Assembly: GCF_001297775.1 (NCBI RefSeq)
Contig: NZ_LIFX01000007.1
Location: 23,558-87,557 of the forward strand
DNA length: 64,000 bases
Reading direction: 5' to 3'
Source: Trabulsiella odontotermitis
GTDB taxonomy: Bacteria > Pseudomonadota > Gammaproteobacteria > Enterobacterales > Enterobacteriaceae
How positions within the stretch are numbered: position 1 is the stretch's first letter; each line of letters begins with the position of its first letter. The translations under genes were made by a program, and so were the position numbers. The notes beneath the pieces were generated by a model. The model saw only the letters and a list, made by a program, of their open reading frames with translations, made no database searches and had not been told where the DNA came from. This document shows, in pieces, positions 39,425 through 48,954 of the stretch.

Positions 39425-40489
39425 ATGAGTAAAGTGAACACCATCACCCGTGAATCCTGGATTTTGAACACGTTCCCGGAATGGGGAAGCTGGCTGAACG
39501 AGGAAATCGAGCAGGAGCAGGTGGCGCCAGGCACCTTCGCCATGTGGTGGCTCGGCTGCACCGGGATCTGGCTGAAATCCGAGGGCGGAACCAACGTCTG
39601 CGTTGATTTCTGGTGCGGCACCGGTAAGCAGAGCCACGGCAACCCGCTGATGAAAAATGGCCATCAGATGCAACGCATGGCAGGGGTAAAAAAACTGCAG
39701 CCTAACCTTCGCACAACACCGTTTGTGCTTGATCCGTTCGCTATCCGTCAGATCGACGCCGTGCTGGCCACGCATGATCACAACGATCATATCGATGTGA
39801 ATGTCGCCGCCGCCGTGATGCAAAACTGTGCGGACGATGTTCCCTTCATCGGGCCGCAAACCTGCGTGGATCTGTGGACTGGCTGGGGCGTACCGGCCTC
39901 GCGTTGCATCGTGGTCAAACCCGGCGATGTTGTAAAAATCAAGGACATCGAAATTCATGCGCTGGATGCGTTTGACCGTACGGCGCTGATCACCCTTCCC
40001 GCGGATCAAAAAGCGGCGGGCGTATTGCCGGACGGCATGGATCAGCGAGCCGTTAACTACCTGTTCAAAACCCCTGGCGGCACGCTCTATCACAGTGGGG
40101 ATTCTCACTACTCGAACTACTACGCGAAGCACGGCAACGATCACCAGATTGACGTGGCGCTCGGCTCCTACGGTGAAAACCCGCGCGGCATTACCGACAA
40201 AATGACCAGCGCCGATATCCTGCGGATGGCGGAAGCGCTGAATACGCGTGTGGTGATCCCTTTCCATCATGATATCTGGTCAAACTTTCAGGCTGATCCA
40301 CAAGAGATCCGCATGCTGTGGGAAATGAAAAAAGATCGGCTGCAATATGGCTTTAAGCCGTTTATCTGGCAGGTGGGCGGTAAGTTTACCTGGCCGCTGG
40401 ATAAAGACCGCTTCGAATATCATTACCCTCGCGGCTTTGACGACTGCTTTAGCCAGGAGCCGGATCTGCCGTTTAAATCGTTCCTGTAA
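39425..40489 (+). CDS. ulaG: UlaG, L-ascorbate-6-phosphate lactonase
   Basis: UlaG is the cytoplasmic metal-dependent lactonase that opens L-ascorbate 6-phosphate to 3-keto-L-gulonate 6-phosphate. The 354 residues equal the E. coli length. The metallo-beta-lactamase fold is shown by [10 protein letters not shown] (metal ligands), [12 protein letters not shown] and [20 protein letters not shown] precedes the ATG. It is transcribed divergently from ulaABCDEF; ulaR follows 105 bases downstream, after a GCGGGA/TCCCGC hairpin. Confidence 0.97.
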   Translation: MSKVNTITRESWILNTFPEWGSWLNEEIEQEQVAPGTFAMWWLGCTGIWLKSEGGTNVCVDFWCGTGKQSHGNPLMKNGHQMQRMAGVKKLQPNLRTTPFVLDPFAIRQIDAVLATHDHNDHIDVNVAAAVMQNCADDVPFIGPQTCVDLWTGWGVPASRCIVVKPGDVVKIKDIEIHALDAFDRTALITLPADQKAAGVLPDGMDQRAVNYLFKTPGGTLYHSGDSHYSNYYAKHGNDHQIDVALGSYGENPRGITDKMTSADILRMAEALNTRVVIPFHHDIWSNFQADPQEIRMLWEMKKDRLQYGFKPFIWQVGGKFTWPLDKDRFEYHYPRGFDDCFSQEPDLPFKSFL

Positions 40490-40594
40490 ACTGTCGGGCG
40501 GGAGGCTTTTCGCTTCCCGCGCCACACGAAATCTTAGTAATTTCATGCCGTTTCAAATATCATCTTTATCCATCATTTTTTATCGGATCAGCTC

Positions 40595-41350
40595 ATGACG
40601 GAAGCACAACGACATCAAATCCTGCTGGAATTACTGGCGCAAACGGGCTTCGTCACGGTCGAACAGGTGATTGCCCGGCTGGGGATTTCACCGGCGACGG
40701 CGCGCCGGGATATCAACAAGCTGGATGAAAGCGGCAAGCTGAAAAAAGTGCGTAACGGTGCGGAAGCCATGAACCAGCCGCGCCCGCGCTGGACGCCGCT
40801 GAATATTCATCAGGCGCAGAATCACGATGAAAAGGTGCGCATTGCCAGAGCCGCCTCGCAACTGGTGACGCCCGGCGAAAGCGTGGTGATTAACTGCGGT
40901 TCAACGGCATTTCTGCTCGGGCGGGAAATCTGCGGTAAACCAGTGCAGATCATCACCAACTATCTGCCGCTGGCGAATTACCTTATTGATCAGGAACATG
41001 ACAGCGTGATCATCATGGGCGGCCAGTACAATAAAAGCCACGCCATCACGCTGAGCCCGCAAGGGAGCGAGAACAGCCTCTATGCCGGGCACTGGATGTT
41101 CACCAGCGGCAAAGGGCTGACCACCGAAGGGCTGTATAAAACCGATATGCTGACGGCGATGGCCGAGCAGAAAATGCTGAACGTGGTGGGCAAACTGGTG
41201 GTGCTGGTCGACAGCAGCAAAGTCGGCGAGCGCGCTGGCATGCTGTTCAGCCGTGCCGACGAAATCGATATAGTGATCACCGGTAAACAGGCCGATGCGG
41301 AAATCCTGAAAAAACTGGACGCACAGGGCGTTAAGGTGATCCTCGTTTAG
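40595..41350 (+). CDS. ulaR: UlaR, DeoR-family repressor of the ula regulon
   Basis: UlaR represses ulaG and ulaABCDEF and is released by L-ascorbate 6-phosphate in E. coli. The 251 residues equal the E. coli length. The DeoR helix-turn-helix ([20 protein letters not shown]) is followed by a sugar-phosphate sensor domain with [14 protein letters not shown]. It is co-directional with ulaG, and its end overlaps convergent yjfP by 4 bases. Confidence 0.96.
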   Translation: MTEAQRHQILLELLAQTGFVTVEQVIARLGISPATARRDINKLDESGKLKKVRNGAEAMNQPRPRWTPLNIHQAQNHDEKVRIARAASQLVTPGESVVINCGSTAFLLGREICGKPVQIITNYLPLANYLIDQEHDSVIIMGGQYNKSHAITLSPQGSENSLYAGHWMFTSGKGLTTEGLYKTDMLTAMAEQKMLNVVGKLVVLVDSSKVGERAGMLFSRADEIDIVITGKQADAEILKKLDAQGVKVILV

Positions 41351-42075
41351 AGGTGTTTTTTAAAGAAATCCACCGCGCACGCCAGGGCTTCCGGGGTGAT
41401 GCGATGACGAACGTTGGCCTGCCAGGCGCAGGTCAGTCGGCCGTCCAGCCCCTGGCGGATTAACGCCTGTTGCAAGCGGAATGATTCCGCCGCCGGAACA
41501 ACATCATCCTCTTCGCCATGCCAGAGCAATAGCGGTCGGTTCGCCAGCGACGCCAGATGACGGCTGACATCCCATTCCGCCAGTTGCTGCTGCACCTGCG
41601 GCGTCCAGCCATCGGTGGAAGGAAACAGCGTTCGCGACAGGCTGCTGAAATACCCTGAGCCCATCAGGCTGGCGACACAGGAAACATCAGGGTGATGCGT
41701 CATAATGCCCAGCGCGGTCATGCCGCCCATCGAGGCACCGGCCACCGCCAGACGCCCTTCACTCACCCAGCCTTCCGCCATTAGCGCATCACGCAACGCC
41801 GGAAACTCGTGAAAATTCTGCATCAGGATCGGCCAGAAGCGTGCCATTCGGCTCTGTTCATCACCGTTGAACCGCGCACCATGTTCAGCGGCGTCCGGCA
41901 TGATGACGCGAAACCCCGCCTGCGCCAGCGCAACGGCAAAATAGCTGTACACCAGCTTTGATGACGTGAAGCCGTGATAAAACACCACGCAGGGAAGCGC
42001 ATCCTTCGCCGCATCTTTCGGATAAGCATGAAGAATTTCACCACCAGCGAGGGTGCGTGTTTCAAGTTCAATCAT
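41347..42075 (-). CDS. yjfP: YjfP, serine hydrolase/esterase
   Basis: The 242-residue alpha/beta-hydrolase shows HGFTSSK as likely oxyanion segment, the nucleophile elbow GASMGG, and a late [10 protein letters not shown] carrying the acid, with a final histidine in [10 protein letters not shown]. coli YjfP is an esterase active on artificial esters; its physiological substrate is unknown. It is convergent with ulaR. The 206 bases upstream, shared with divergent bsmA, are AT-rich promoter sequence with no gene I can support. Confidence 0.92.
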   Translation of the reverse strand: MIELETRTLAGGEILHAYPKDAAKDALPCVVFYHGFTSSKLVYSYFAVALAQAGFRVIMPDAAEHGARFNGDEQSRMARFWPILMQNFHEFPALRDALMAEGWVSEGRLAVAGASMGGMTALGIMTHHPDVSCVASLMGSGYFSSLSRTLFPSTDGWTPQVQQQLAEWDVSRHLASLANRPLLLWHGEEDDVVPAAESFRLQQALIRQGLDGRLTCAWQANVRHRITPEALACAVDFFKKHL

Positions 42076-42281
42076 TTATTATTTCCTTCTTTTATGCTGG
42101 TATGCCACGCGAAATGATATTCCGCAAGCCTCGGGCGAAAGGAATGAATCATAATGTTGAGATGTGGATTACGCTTTCGTAACGTTTTCATTCGAAAATC
42201 GCGTTCGAGATAACACTTCGGGAACATTCCCCCAAATGGGAATAAATTACCCACTACACTAAGACTATCAGGAAACGAGAT

Positions 42282-42590
42282 ATGGCTATGCGACGGTTTG
42301 CGCCCTTGATGCTGGCAGTATTATTGAGTGGTTGTACCCTGCTTGAAGGCACACCCGAACCTCCTCCACCGCTATCCGATCATCCGCAGGAAATCCGCCG
42401 CAATCAGACGGAGGGTTTGCAGCGAATGGGTACCGTGAGCGCGCTGGTTCATGGTTCGCCGATGGACGTCGAAGCGGCCATCAAACAGAAAGTCGTTGCA
42501 GCCAAAGCGGATTACTACGTCATTGTAATGATTGACGATACGCAGTTCCCGGGTCAGTGGTATTCACAGGCCATTTTGTATCGTAAATGA
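42282..42590 (+). CDS. bsmA: BsmA, biofilm/stress DUF1471 lipoprotein
   Basis: This 102-residue predicted lipoprotein has the lipobox LLSGC, with lipidation at the cysteine near residue 18, a proline-rich spacer and a DUF1471 domain (LQRMGTVSALVHGSPMDVEA). In E. coli it modulates biofilm formation and stress tolerance. A second in-frame ATG lies 6 bases downstream (MAMRRF). yjfN follows on the same strand. Confidence 0.92.
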   Translation: MAMRRFAPLMLAVLLSGCTLLEGTPEPPPPLSDHPQEIRRNQTEGLQRMGTVSALVHGSPMDVEAAIKQKVVAAKADYYVIVMIDDTQFPGQWYSQAILYRK

Positions 42591-42729
42591 CATTCCGAAT
42601 CTTTTCAGTCGCTTTACATGGCTTTGCGCCTCTTCACGTTTCCTGGGACATAATGCGCAGTATCTGAGGAGAAGCGCCTGCGATGGAATGCCCTGGTTTA
42701 CCGCAGGGTAAAGTGAAATGGAGCTGACG

Positions 42730-43005
42730 ATGAAACGATCAATTGCCTTATCCCCGTTCCTGCTATGCGCAGGAATGAATACCACCGTCGCGCAATCTGC
42801 AGAGTTTGCCAGCGCGGATTGTGTCACCGGGTTAAATGAAATTGGACTGATCTCCGTCAACAGTATTTTTGGTAGTCAACAGGATGTTGAGCGAGTCATT
42901 GCGTCCAAGGCAGACGAACAGGGTGCGTCCTGGTACCGCATCATACAGATGTACGAAGACCAGCAGCCCGACAACTGGCGCGTAAAAGCCATCCTGTACG
43001 CCTGA
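42730..43005 (+). CDS. yjfN: YjfN, periplasmic DUF1471 protein
   Basis: The 91 residues match the E. coli length, with an N-terminal signal-like region and the mature segment QSAEFASADCVTGLNEIG. The hydrophobic C-terminus KAILYA is kept; in E. coli YjfN has been reported to stimulate the periplasmic protease DegP through its C-terminal residue. I chose the ATG at 42730 over 42718 because GGAGC lies upstream and family starts agree. It is convergent with aidB. Confidence 0.9.
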   Translation: MKRSIALSPFLLCAGMNTTVAQSAEFASADCVTGLNEIGLISVNSIFGSQQDVERVIASKADEQGASWYRIIQMYEDQQPDNWRVKAILYA

Positions 43006-43043
43006 TTTTTCGGGCAGACATCACGCCGTCTGCCCGCACAGGA

Positions 43044-44666
43044 CTAGCGTCCGCCCCCCGTTGCCCGCAACAGCAAATCGTCTTTGACCTGTTCACTCAG
43101 CAGCGATCCCCCTCGCGTATCCAGCATCATCCGACACCAGGCCTGCGCCATGGGTGGCGACGCATAGCGCAGCATTTGCGCACCAACGCCCAGCCGCCAG
43201 AGTTGCTGAGTGATTTCACGCCCCTGCGCCTCCGACGGTTTACGCAGCCGTTGCTGAAGCTGACGCCAGGCGCGATCGAAATGGCGATCCTGCCCTTTCA
43301 CCTCCGCGCACTCCGCATTCAGTAATTCGAGAGCGCCAGGCTGTTTACTCAACACGCGCAGCACATCAAGGCACATGATATTGCCGGAACCCTCCCAGAT
43401 GCTGTTGACCGGCATTTCACGGTACAGACGTGGCAGCTCGCTCTCCTCGCAATAGCCCACGCCGCCCAGCACTTCCATCGCTTCCGCAACAAACGGCATC
43501 CCGGCTTTGCAGACAGCAAATTTCGCCGCAGGGGTGAACAACCGCGCCCACAGCATTTCTTGCGCATCCTGCTGGTGATCCCACGCGCGCGCCAGGCGGA
43601 ACAAAAATGCGGTTTGCCCTTCCAGTTGTAGCGCCATGCGGCCCAGCACTTCGCGCATCATCGGTTGATCGACCAGGTTTTTGCCGAACACCTGCCGCTG
43701 GTGCGCATGATACAGCGCCACCGACAACGCACGTCGCATCAGGCCGTGGCTGCCTATTGCACAGTCAAATCGCGTCAGGGCGCCCATTTTGAGGATCTGC
43801 CGGATGCCGTCGCCCTCTTCGCCGAGCAGCCAGCCTGAAGCGTCGAGGAACTCCACTTCACTGCTGGCATTCGAGCGGTTGCCCAGTTTGTCTTTCAGAC
43901 GTTCGAGACGAATGGCGTTTCGCTGCCCGTCCGGCAGAAATCGCGGAACGAAGAAGCAGGACAATCCCCCTTTCGCCTGCGCCAGTACCAGATGCGCATC
44001 GCTTTGCGGCACCGAGAAAAACCATTTGTGCCCCACCAGCCGCCAGCTGCCGTCGTCGGTTTTTTCCGCCCGCGTCGTATTGCTGAGGACATCCGATCCG
44101 CCCTGCTTTTCCGTCATCCCCATGCCAATCAGCAGGCCGCGCTTCTGGGCGCCGGGGATCAGGTGAGCGTCATAACGATCGCTCAGCAGCGGTGTCATCC
44201 ACTCGGCAAAGGGCGCGGGCAGAGACTGTTTCAGCAGTGGCGTTGCCGCAAAGGTCATGGTAATCGGGCACAGCGTTCCTGCTTCCACCTGCGCATGCAA
44301 CATGAAGCGGGCGGCGCGGGCGGTAAACGATCCGGCACGAGCTTCATCTTCCCACGCCAGATTATGTACCCGGTTGGCGCACAGCCCCTGCATCAGCAGA
44401 TGCCAGGCGGGGTGGAAACGAACATCATCAAGGCGTGCGCCGGTGGCGTCATAGCGCAGCAATTCAGGGGGATTAATGTTCGCCAGCCGCCCCAGCTCCA
44501 GCGACTCCGCAGTGCCCAGTTGTTGCCCGATGCTGGCCAGCAACTCGCTGTCCCAGCCAGCGCCTTCACGCTGTATCGCTTCCCGTAACGCGGTATCGGA
44601 AAGGAAAAGGTTACTGTTATTGAGCGGGGTGGGTTGATTAAAAACGGTATGCGTTTGCCAGTGCAT
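43044..44666 (-). CDS. aidB: AidB, acyl-CoA dehydrogenase-like adaptive-response protein
   Basis: AidB is a flavoprotein induced by alkylating agents as part of the Ada response; it binds DNA and is thought to protect promoters or destroy alkylating agents. The 540 residues are one short of the E. coli length. Flavin-site features include GMGMTEKQGGSDV and GHKWFFSVPQSD; the C-terminal domain has SIWEGSGNIMCLDVLRVL and a DNA-binding region. The ATG at 44666 (MHWQTHTVFNQP) matches E. coli. It now lies next to rlmB because the yjfI-yjfC block is missing. Confidence 0.96.
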   Translation of the reverse strand: MHWQTHTVFNQPTPLNNSNLFLSDTALREAIQREGAGWDSELLASIGQQLGTAESLELGRLANINPPELLRYDATGARLDDVRFHPAWHLLMQGLCANRVHNLAWEDEARAGSFTARAARFMLHAQVEAGTLCPITMTFAATPLLKQSLPAPFAEWMTPLLSDRYDAHLIPGAQKRGLLIGMGMTEKQGGSDVLSNTTRAEKTDDGSWRLVGHKWFFSVPQSDAHLVLAQAKGGLSCFFVPRFLPDGQRNAIRLERLKDKLGNRSNASSEVEFLDASGWLLGEEGDGIRQILKMGALTRFDCAIGSHGLMRRALSVALYHAHQRQVFGKNLVDQPMMREVLGRMALQLEGQTAFLFRLARAWDHQQDAQEMLWARLFTPAAKFAVCKAGMPFVAEAMEVLGGVGYCEESELPRLYREMPVNSIWEGSGNIMCLDVLRVLSKQPGALELLNAECAEVKGQDRHFDRAWRQLQQRLRKPSEAQGREITQQLWRLGVGAQMLRYASPPMAQAWCRMMLDTRGGSLLSEQVKDDLLLRATGGGR

Positions 44667-44738
44667 TGCGTTTCCCTCCTTCAATGGCTGTCCTGATAAG
44701 TATGGTTAGCCTTTGTCAGTCATGCCTGAAATGAGGGC

Positions 44739-44766
44739 AAAAAAAACCATCCCGCAGGATGGTTTT
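44739..44766 (-). terminator. Intrinsic terminator of rlmB
   Basis: On the minus strand AACCATCCT-GCG-GGATGGTT is followed by TTTTTT. It ends rlmB transcription between the rlmB stop and the co-directional aidB gene. Confidence 0.9.
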
Positions 44767-44782
44767 GTGAGGTTAGCGGCGA

Positions 44783-45514
44783 TTAGCCACGCTGGCGCAC
44801 GGCTTCAAACAGACAGATACCGGTGGCCACCGAGACGTTCAGCGAGGAGACGCTGCCCGCCATCGGAATGCTGATGAGTTCGTCGCAATGTTCGCGGGTA
44901 AGACGACGCATGCCCTCGCCTTCCGCCCCCATCACCAGCGCCAGCGGGCCGGTCATTTTACTTTGATGCAGCGTATGGTCAGCTTCGCCCGCAGTTCCGA
45001 CGATCCAGACATTCTCTTCCCGCAACAGACGCATGGTGCGCGCCAGGTTCGTCACGCGGATCAGCGGTACGCTTTCCGCCGCGCCACAGGCCACTTTTTT
45101 CGCCGTCGCGTTCAGTTGTGCGGAACGGTCACGCGGTACGATCACCGCATGTACGCCTGCGGCGTCAGCGCTACGCAGGCAGGCGCCGAGGTTGTGCGGA
45201 TCGGTGACGCCGTCGAGGATCAGCAGGAATGGCTGATCGAGCGAGGCGAGCAGATCGGGCAGATCGTTTTCCTGATACTGACGACCCGGCTTCACGCGCG
45301 CAATGATCCCCTGATGCACCGCCCCCTCGCTTTTCTCGTCGAGATACTGGCGGCTGGCAACCTGGATCACCACGCCCTGCGCTTCCAGCGCGTGGATCAG
45401 CGGCAGCAGGCGTTTGTCTTCGCGCCCTTTCAGAATAAAGACTTCCTGAAAGCGTTCCGGGGCGCGCTCCAGCAGGGCCTGCACCGCATGGATGCCGTAA
45501 ATCATTTCACTCAT
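44783..45514 (-). CDS. rlmB: RlmB, 23S rRNA (guanosine-2'-O)-methyltransferase (Gm2251)
   Basis: RlmB methylates G2251 in the P-loop of 23S rRNA. The 243 residues equal the E. coli length and show the SPOUT-fold motifs [28 protein letters not shown] and [17 protein letters not shown] that form the cofactor knot. In E. coli it is in the nsrR-rnr-rlmB unit; here an accessory operon separates it from rnr, and a TATAAT box at 45582-45587 may give it its own promoter. Confidence 0.97.
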   Translation of the reverse strand: MSEMIYGIHAVQALLERAPERFQEVFILKGREDKRLLPLIHALEAQGVVIQVASRQYLDEKSEGAVHQGIIARVKPGRQYQENDLPDLLASLDQPFLLILDGVTDPHNLGACLRSADAAGVHAVIVPRDRSAQLNATAKKVACGAAESVPLIRVTNLARTMRLLREENVWIVGTAGEADHTLHQSKMTGPLALVMGAEGEGMRRLTREHCDELISIPMAGSVSSLNVSVATGICLFEAVRQRG

Positions 45515-45581
45515 TAAACGTACTCGGTTTGGGCGGTGTGCGCCGGGTTAAATTAGGCCGTGAGGCAAATCACTGGCGCCT

Positions 45582-45610
45582 ATTATAACTGACCCGGCGT
45601 TCAAATCGAC
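45582..45610 (-). promoter_or_regulatory. Possible promoter of rlmB
   Basis: A perfect TATAAT on the minus strand (45582-45587) has a weak -35 (GTCGAT) 17 bases away and lies 68 bases before the rlmB start codon. It sits inside an 8-bp inverted repeat, CGCCGGGT (45541-45548) and ACCCGGCG (45592-45599). Confidence 0.4.
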
Positions 45611-45627
45611 CCTGTCGCACGTTTCCG

Positions 45628-46404
45628 CTAACGTAAGTGTCGCTTTGCCTCCTGGCGCACCCGATGCAGAACGCGGTGTTTGATCTCACTGTAAGCGGGA
45701 TGTTCGGCAAGCGTTTCGATATCCCGTTCCCGCCCAAAGGGCAGTATGATCTCATCAACGATTCTCCCCGGTTTCGCTGACATGATCAGGATGCGATCGG
45801 CAAGAAAGAGCGCTTCTTCCACATCGTGCGTGACGAAAAGCAGCGTGGTGCCCGTCGTCAGCCAGGCTTCGCGCAGCAACTCCTGCATCATCAGCCGGGT
45901 TTGCGCGTCCAGTGCGCCAAACGGCTCATCAAGCAGCAGCACTTCCGGGCCGGGAAGCCAGGCACGCGCCAGCGCCACCCGCTGTTTCATGCCGCCGGAA
46001 AGTTGCCAGGGGGCGTGATGTTCAAAACCTTTCAGGCCCACACGCTCCAGCCACGCCTGTGCCTGCGCGTTGATGTCGTCCTTACGATGTTTACCCAGCC
46101 GCGGGCCAAAGGTAACGTTTTCCAGAACGGAGAGCCACGGGAACAGATTGGGTTGCTGGAAGATCATTCCTCGGTCGGGGCCAGGTTGTCGTACCGTTTT
46201 CCCCCCCGCAGCCACCCGCCCGCGATCCGGTTGAGTAAACCCGGCGACCAGGTTCAGGATGGTGGATTTCCCGCAGCCAGACGGCCCGAGCAATACCACA
46301 AACTCGCCGCGGTTCAGGGTCAGGCTGATATCTTCCAGCACCGTAAACGGCTGCGGTTTCGCCGCAAAAGAGAGCGACACATTTTCCAGGGTGATAGCAC
46401 TCAT
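45628..46404 (-). CDS. TauB/SsuB-type ABC importer ATP-binding protein
   Basis: This 258-residue ATPase belongs to the nitrate/sulfonate/taurine importer group. It shows Walker A (GPSGCGKST), Q-loop FQQPNLFPWLSV, signature LSGGMKQRVALARAW, Walker B (VLLLDEPFGALD) and the switch histidine in FVTHDVEEA. Its ATG overlaps the permease stop codon by one base. It is the last gene of the five-gene operon. The group is clear; the substrate is not. Confidence 0.9.
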   Translation of the reverse strand: MSAITLENVSLSFAAKPQPFTVLEDISLTLNRGEFVVLLGPSGCGKSTILNLVAGFTQPDRGRVAAGGKTVRQPGPDRGMIFQQPNLFPWLSVLENVTFGPRLGKHRKDDINAQAQAWLERVGLKGFEHHAPWQLSGGMKQRVALARAWLPGPEVLLLDEPFGALDAQTRLMMQELLREAWLTTGTTLLFVTHDVEEALFLADRILIMSAKPGRIVDEIILPFGRERDIETLAEHPAYSEIKHRVLHRVRQEAKRHLR

Positions 46405-47174
46405 TATTCTTTCCCCGCCCAGGGCACCGTCAGGCGCTGCAACCCCAGCAGTAACAGATCCAGCAGATAGCCGATGCCGCCCAGCAATAAAATGCCGAGC
46501 ATGACGATATCGGTGCGCAGATAAGAGCTGGCGTTTATCACCATCCAGCCCAGCCCGGAGCTGGCCGCGACCATCTCAGCGGCAATCAACGACGTCCAGC
46601 CAATGCCGATGGACAGCCTGACCGTGGTGAAGAGATCCGGCAGCGCATCCGGTAACACCACGCGCAGGAAAATCTGCCGACGTGTCGCCCCGAGCGTCTG
46701 CGCGACACGAATACGCGAGCGGCCAATGCGCTCAACCGCCGCCGACGCGCCGACCACCACGCTCAAAAACGTGGCGATAAAGATCAGGAAGAATTTGGAC
46801 GCCTCGCCAATCCCCAGCCAGACGACCGCCAGCGGGATGAGCGCTATTTTTGGCAGAGGCCGCAGGAATTGCACGAAGGGGTTAAGTACCGCCGCCAGGC
46901 CATCTGACAGCCCCATCAACAGACCCAGCGGAATGCCGATAATAATCGCCACGGCAAACGCGCTCAGGGCACGCGCCAGGCTTACTGCAATGTGTTCCCA
47001 GAGCGGCACCTGACGGTAACCGTCCGCCAGTAGCTCTTCGGTAGTAAGCCCGATGTCGGTGAGCGACGGCAACAGCAGCGGATCGACCCACTGCCGCGTC
47101 GCCGCCACCTGCCAGACGATAAAGAAAACCGCCACCGACAACACGCTGATGGCGATATGCTGACTCAATTTCAT
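46404..47174 (-). CDS. TauC/SsuC-type ABC importer permease
   Basis: The 256 residues form about six membrane segments of the BPD_transp_1 family, with the coupling-loop EAA-type motif near RIRVAQTLGATRRQIFLRVV and LPDLFTTVRLSIGIGWTSLI. This matches permeases of sulfonate and taurine importers. It overlaps the binding-protein gene by 4 bases. Confidence 0.9.
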   Translation of the reverse strand: MKLSQHIAISVLSVAVFFIVWQVAATRQWVDPLLLPSLTDIGLTTEELLADGYRQVPLWEHIAVSLARALSAFAVAIIIGIPLGLLMGLSDGLAAVLNPFVQFLRPLPKIALIPLAVVWLGIGEASKFFLIFIATFLSVVVGASAAVERIGRSRIRVAQTLGATRRQIFLRVVLPDALPDLFTTVRLSIGIGWTSLIAAEMVAASSGLGWMVINASSYLRTDIVMLGILLLGGIGYLLDLLLLGLQRLTVPWAGKE

Positions 47175-48178
47175 TGCGCCGCCACCGCCGCGTCGCGAAT
47201 GTAGCGGGAATCAATCGCGGTATCCCAGTTGGCTGGAATATCACGCTTGCGGATCTCACCGATACCGGCGAGGAAACCGGAAGTTTTAGTCAACGCTTTA
47301 CCAATCCCGCTGTCGGTGGTTTGCGTGCCGTTACCCAGCCAGTCAGCGGTACCCTGCTGGGCAAGCGTGGGGTATTCCAGCCCCCCCAGGGTGTTCGCCG
47401 CCGTGGTGACCGGCGCACCGACCTCTTTGGCGACGATCGCCGCCGCGCGTTCCGGATCTTTCCTGAACTCATCCACTTTCTGCTGATGTACGCGCAGGAA
47501 AGCGGTGACCGTTTCCGGATACTGTTCCGCAAAAGCTTTGCGAACCACATAGTTGTTGTAAATCAGGTAGCCATCTTTCTGCAGATCTTTGGTGGCGAAC
47601 ACCTGATGACCGCCCGACGCCTCCAGCTCCTGCGCAAACGGCGCCCAGACGTAACCAGCATCAATGTCACCACGTTTCCAGGCGGCCACCATCTCAGCAG
47701 GGCGCAGCGGCAGCAACGTGATTTTGCTGCGATCCAGTTTATTGACGCTGATCGCGGCTTCGAGGGCATACTGCGCCGTCGAATTTGGTGGATACGCGAC
47801 ACGCTTGCCCTCGATATCATTAATTTTCACAATGCCATCTTTGCCAATCAGCCGCTCATAGCTGGCAATCACCCCCGAAACGCCAATTATTTCGACCGGT
47901 AATTTACGCACAATACCTGCCGTCGCCGGGCTTGAACCAAAATTGGCAATATCAATCGCATTGCTGGCGAAATAATTCAGGGCATCGGCACCAGAAGCAA
48001 ATTGCACCCATTTCACTTTGCTGTTTAATGCTTTATCCAGAGACCCGTCCGCTTTCGCCAGCATCAATACCTGAGAACCGCCGCTATAGGCTACACGAAC
48101 TTCAGCAGGCGTATCGGCAAAACTCATATTTGCCCATAAGCCACCCGCTGCAATTAATAAGCAGAGACTTTTTTTCAT
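47171..48178 (-). CDS. TauA-like periplasmic substrate-binding protein
   Basis: The 335 residues begin with a signal peptide (MKKSLCLLIAAGGLWANMSF, cleaved near Ala21) and continue as an SsuA/TauA-type binding protein; the segment FGSSPATAGIVRKLPVEIIG resembles the ligand loop of TauA. I chose the ATG at 48178 with CAGGAAAATAAA upstream; an open frame of 32 more codons has no signal peptide. It lies 53 bases after the racemase gene. Its ligand could be taurine, cysteate or another amino-sulfonate; this is inferred from family and operon. Confidence 0.88.
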   Translation of the reverse strand: MKKSLCLLIAAGGLWANMSFADTPAEVRVAYSGGSQVLMLAKADGSLDKALNSKVKWVQFASGADALNYFASNAIDIANFGSSPATAGIVRKLPVEIIGVSGVIASYERLIGKDGIVKINDIEGKRVAYPPNSTAQYALEAAISVNKLDRSKITLLPLRPAEMVAAWKRGDIDAGYVWAPFAQELEASGGHQVFATKDLQKDGYLIYNNYVVRKAFAEQYPETVTAFLRVHQQKVDEFRKDPERAAAIVAKEVGAPVTTAANTLGGLEYPTLAQQGTADWLGNGTQTTDSGIGKALTKTSGFLAGIGEIRKRDIPANWDTAIDSRYIRDAAVAAQ

Positions 48179-48231
48179 TTTATTTTCCTGTGTTGGATCT
48201 GAATATTTCGTCCGAACTCGCACCGGACGGC

Positions 48232-48954
48232 TTATCTGTTTAAAACGCCCTGGGATTGCCATAAATGCGAACATCGCTCCGCCAGTGCCTGCGCCGGATC
48301 CCAGGTGAGAGGAAGAAACGACGAGTTGACGGCCTCAAGCGCGACAGGCACCTCGGTGCAGGCCAGCACCAGTTTTTGCGCACCGCGGGCAAACAGCGCG
48401 TTAGCCTGCTGTGACAGCAACGCGCCCCCTTCCGCCAGCGCCCCGCGTTTTACCGCGTAACAGCCCGGCACAAACCATTGCGCCAGTTCTTCGTCCGTTG
48501 GCACCACAACCTCAATATCCTGCTGAGCCAGACGGCGCTGATACCAGCCCGCCTCCAGCGTGCCTTTGGTCGCAATCACGCCAACCCGCTGCGGTCTTTC
48601 CACAGACTGCGCCAGCGCATCCAGCGTGGCATCAACGATGTGCAGAATGGGTGCTTCACTCACTTCACTGAGCGCGTCATACCAGTGGTGAGCCGTATTG
48701 CAGGGAATGGCGATGTGACTGGCGCCAGCCTGATTTAATGTCTGAATACCGTGGATAAGCTGCGGCAGGGGCGACGGCCCGGTGCCCGCCAGCGCTTTCT
48801 GGCGATCCGCGATTTGCGGCACATTCCAGACCACCGTGGGCAACTGCTGCTGGTCGCTTTGCGCGGGTGTGGCGTCCAGCAGGCGACGCTGAAAATCCAG
48901 TGTCGCAAGCGGCCCCATCCCGCCGAGCACGCCAAGCAAAAAGGGCTTAGCCAT
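48232..48954 (-). CDS. Aspartate/glutamate racemase-family protein
   Basis: The 240-residue PLP-independent racemase-like protein begins [19 protein letters not shown] and has the two catalytic cysteines in [11 protein letters not shown] and [10 protein letters not shown]. Enzymes of this family interconvert D- and L-forms of acidic amino acids. The start overlaps the stop of the lyase gene by 8 bases. In this operon it may supply the enantiomer that the PLP-dependent lyase uses; cysteate, an aspartate analogue, is an attractive but untested substrate. Confidence 0.87.
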   Translation of the reverse strand: MAKPFLLGVLGGMGPLATLDFQRRLLDATPAQSDQQQLPTVVWNVPQIADRQKALAGTGPSPLPQLIHGIQTLNQAGASHIAIPCNTAHHWYDALSEVSEAPILHIVDATLDALAQSVERPQRVGVIATKGTLEAGWYQRRLAQQDIEVVVPTDEELAQWFVPGCYAVKRGALAEGGALLSQQANALFARGAQKLVLACTEVPVALEAVNSSFLPLTWDPAQALAERCSHLWQSQGVLNR

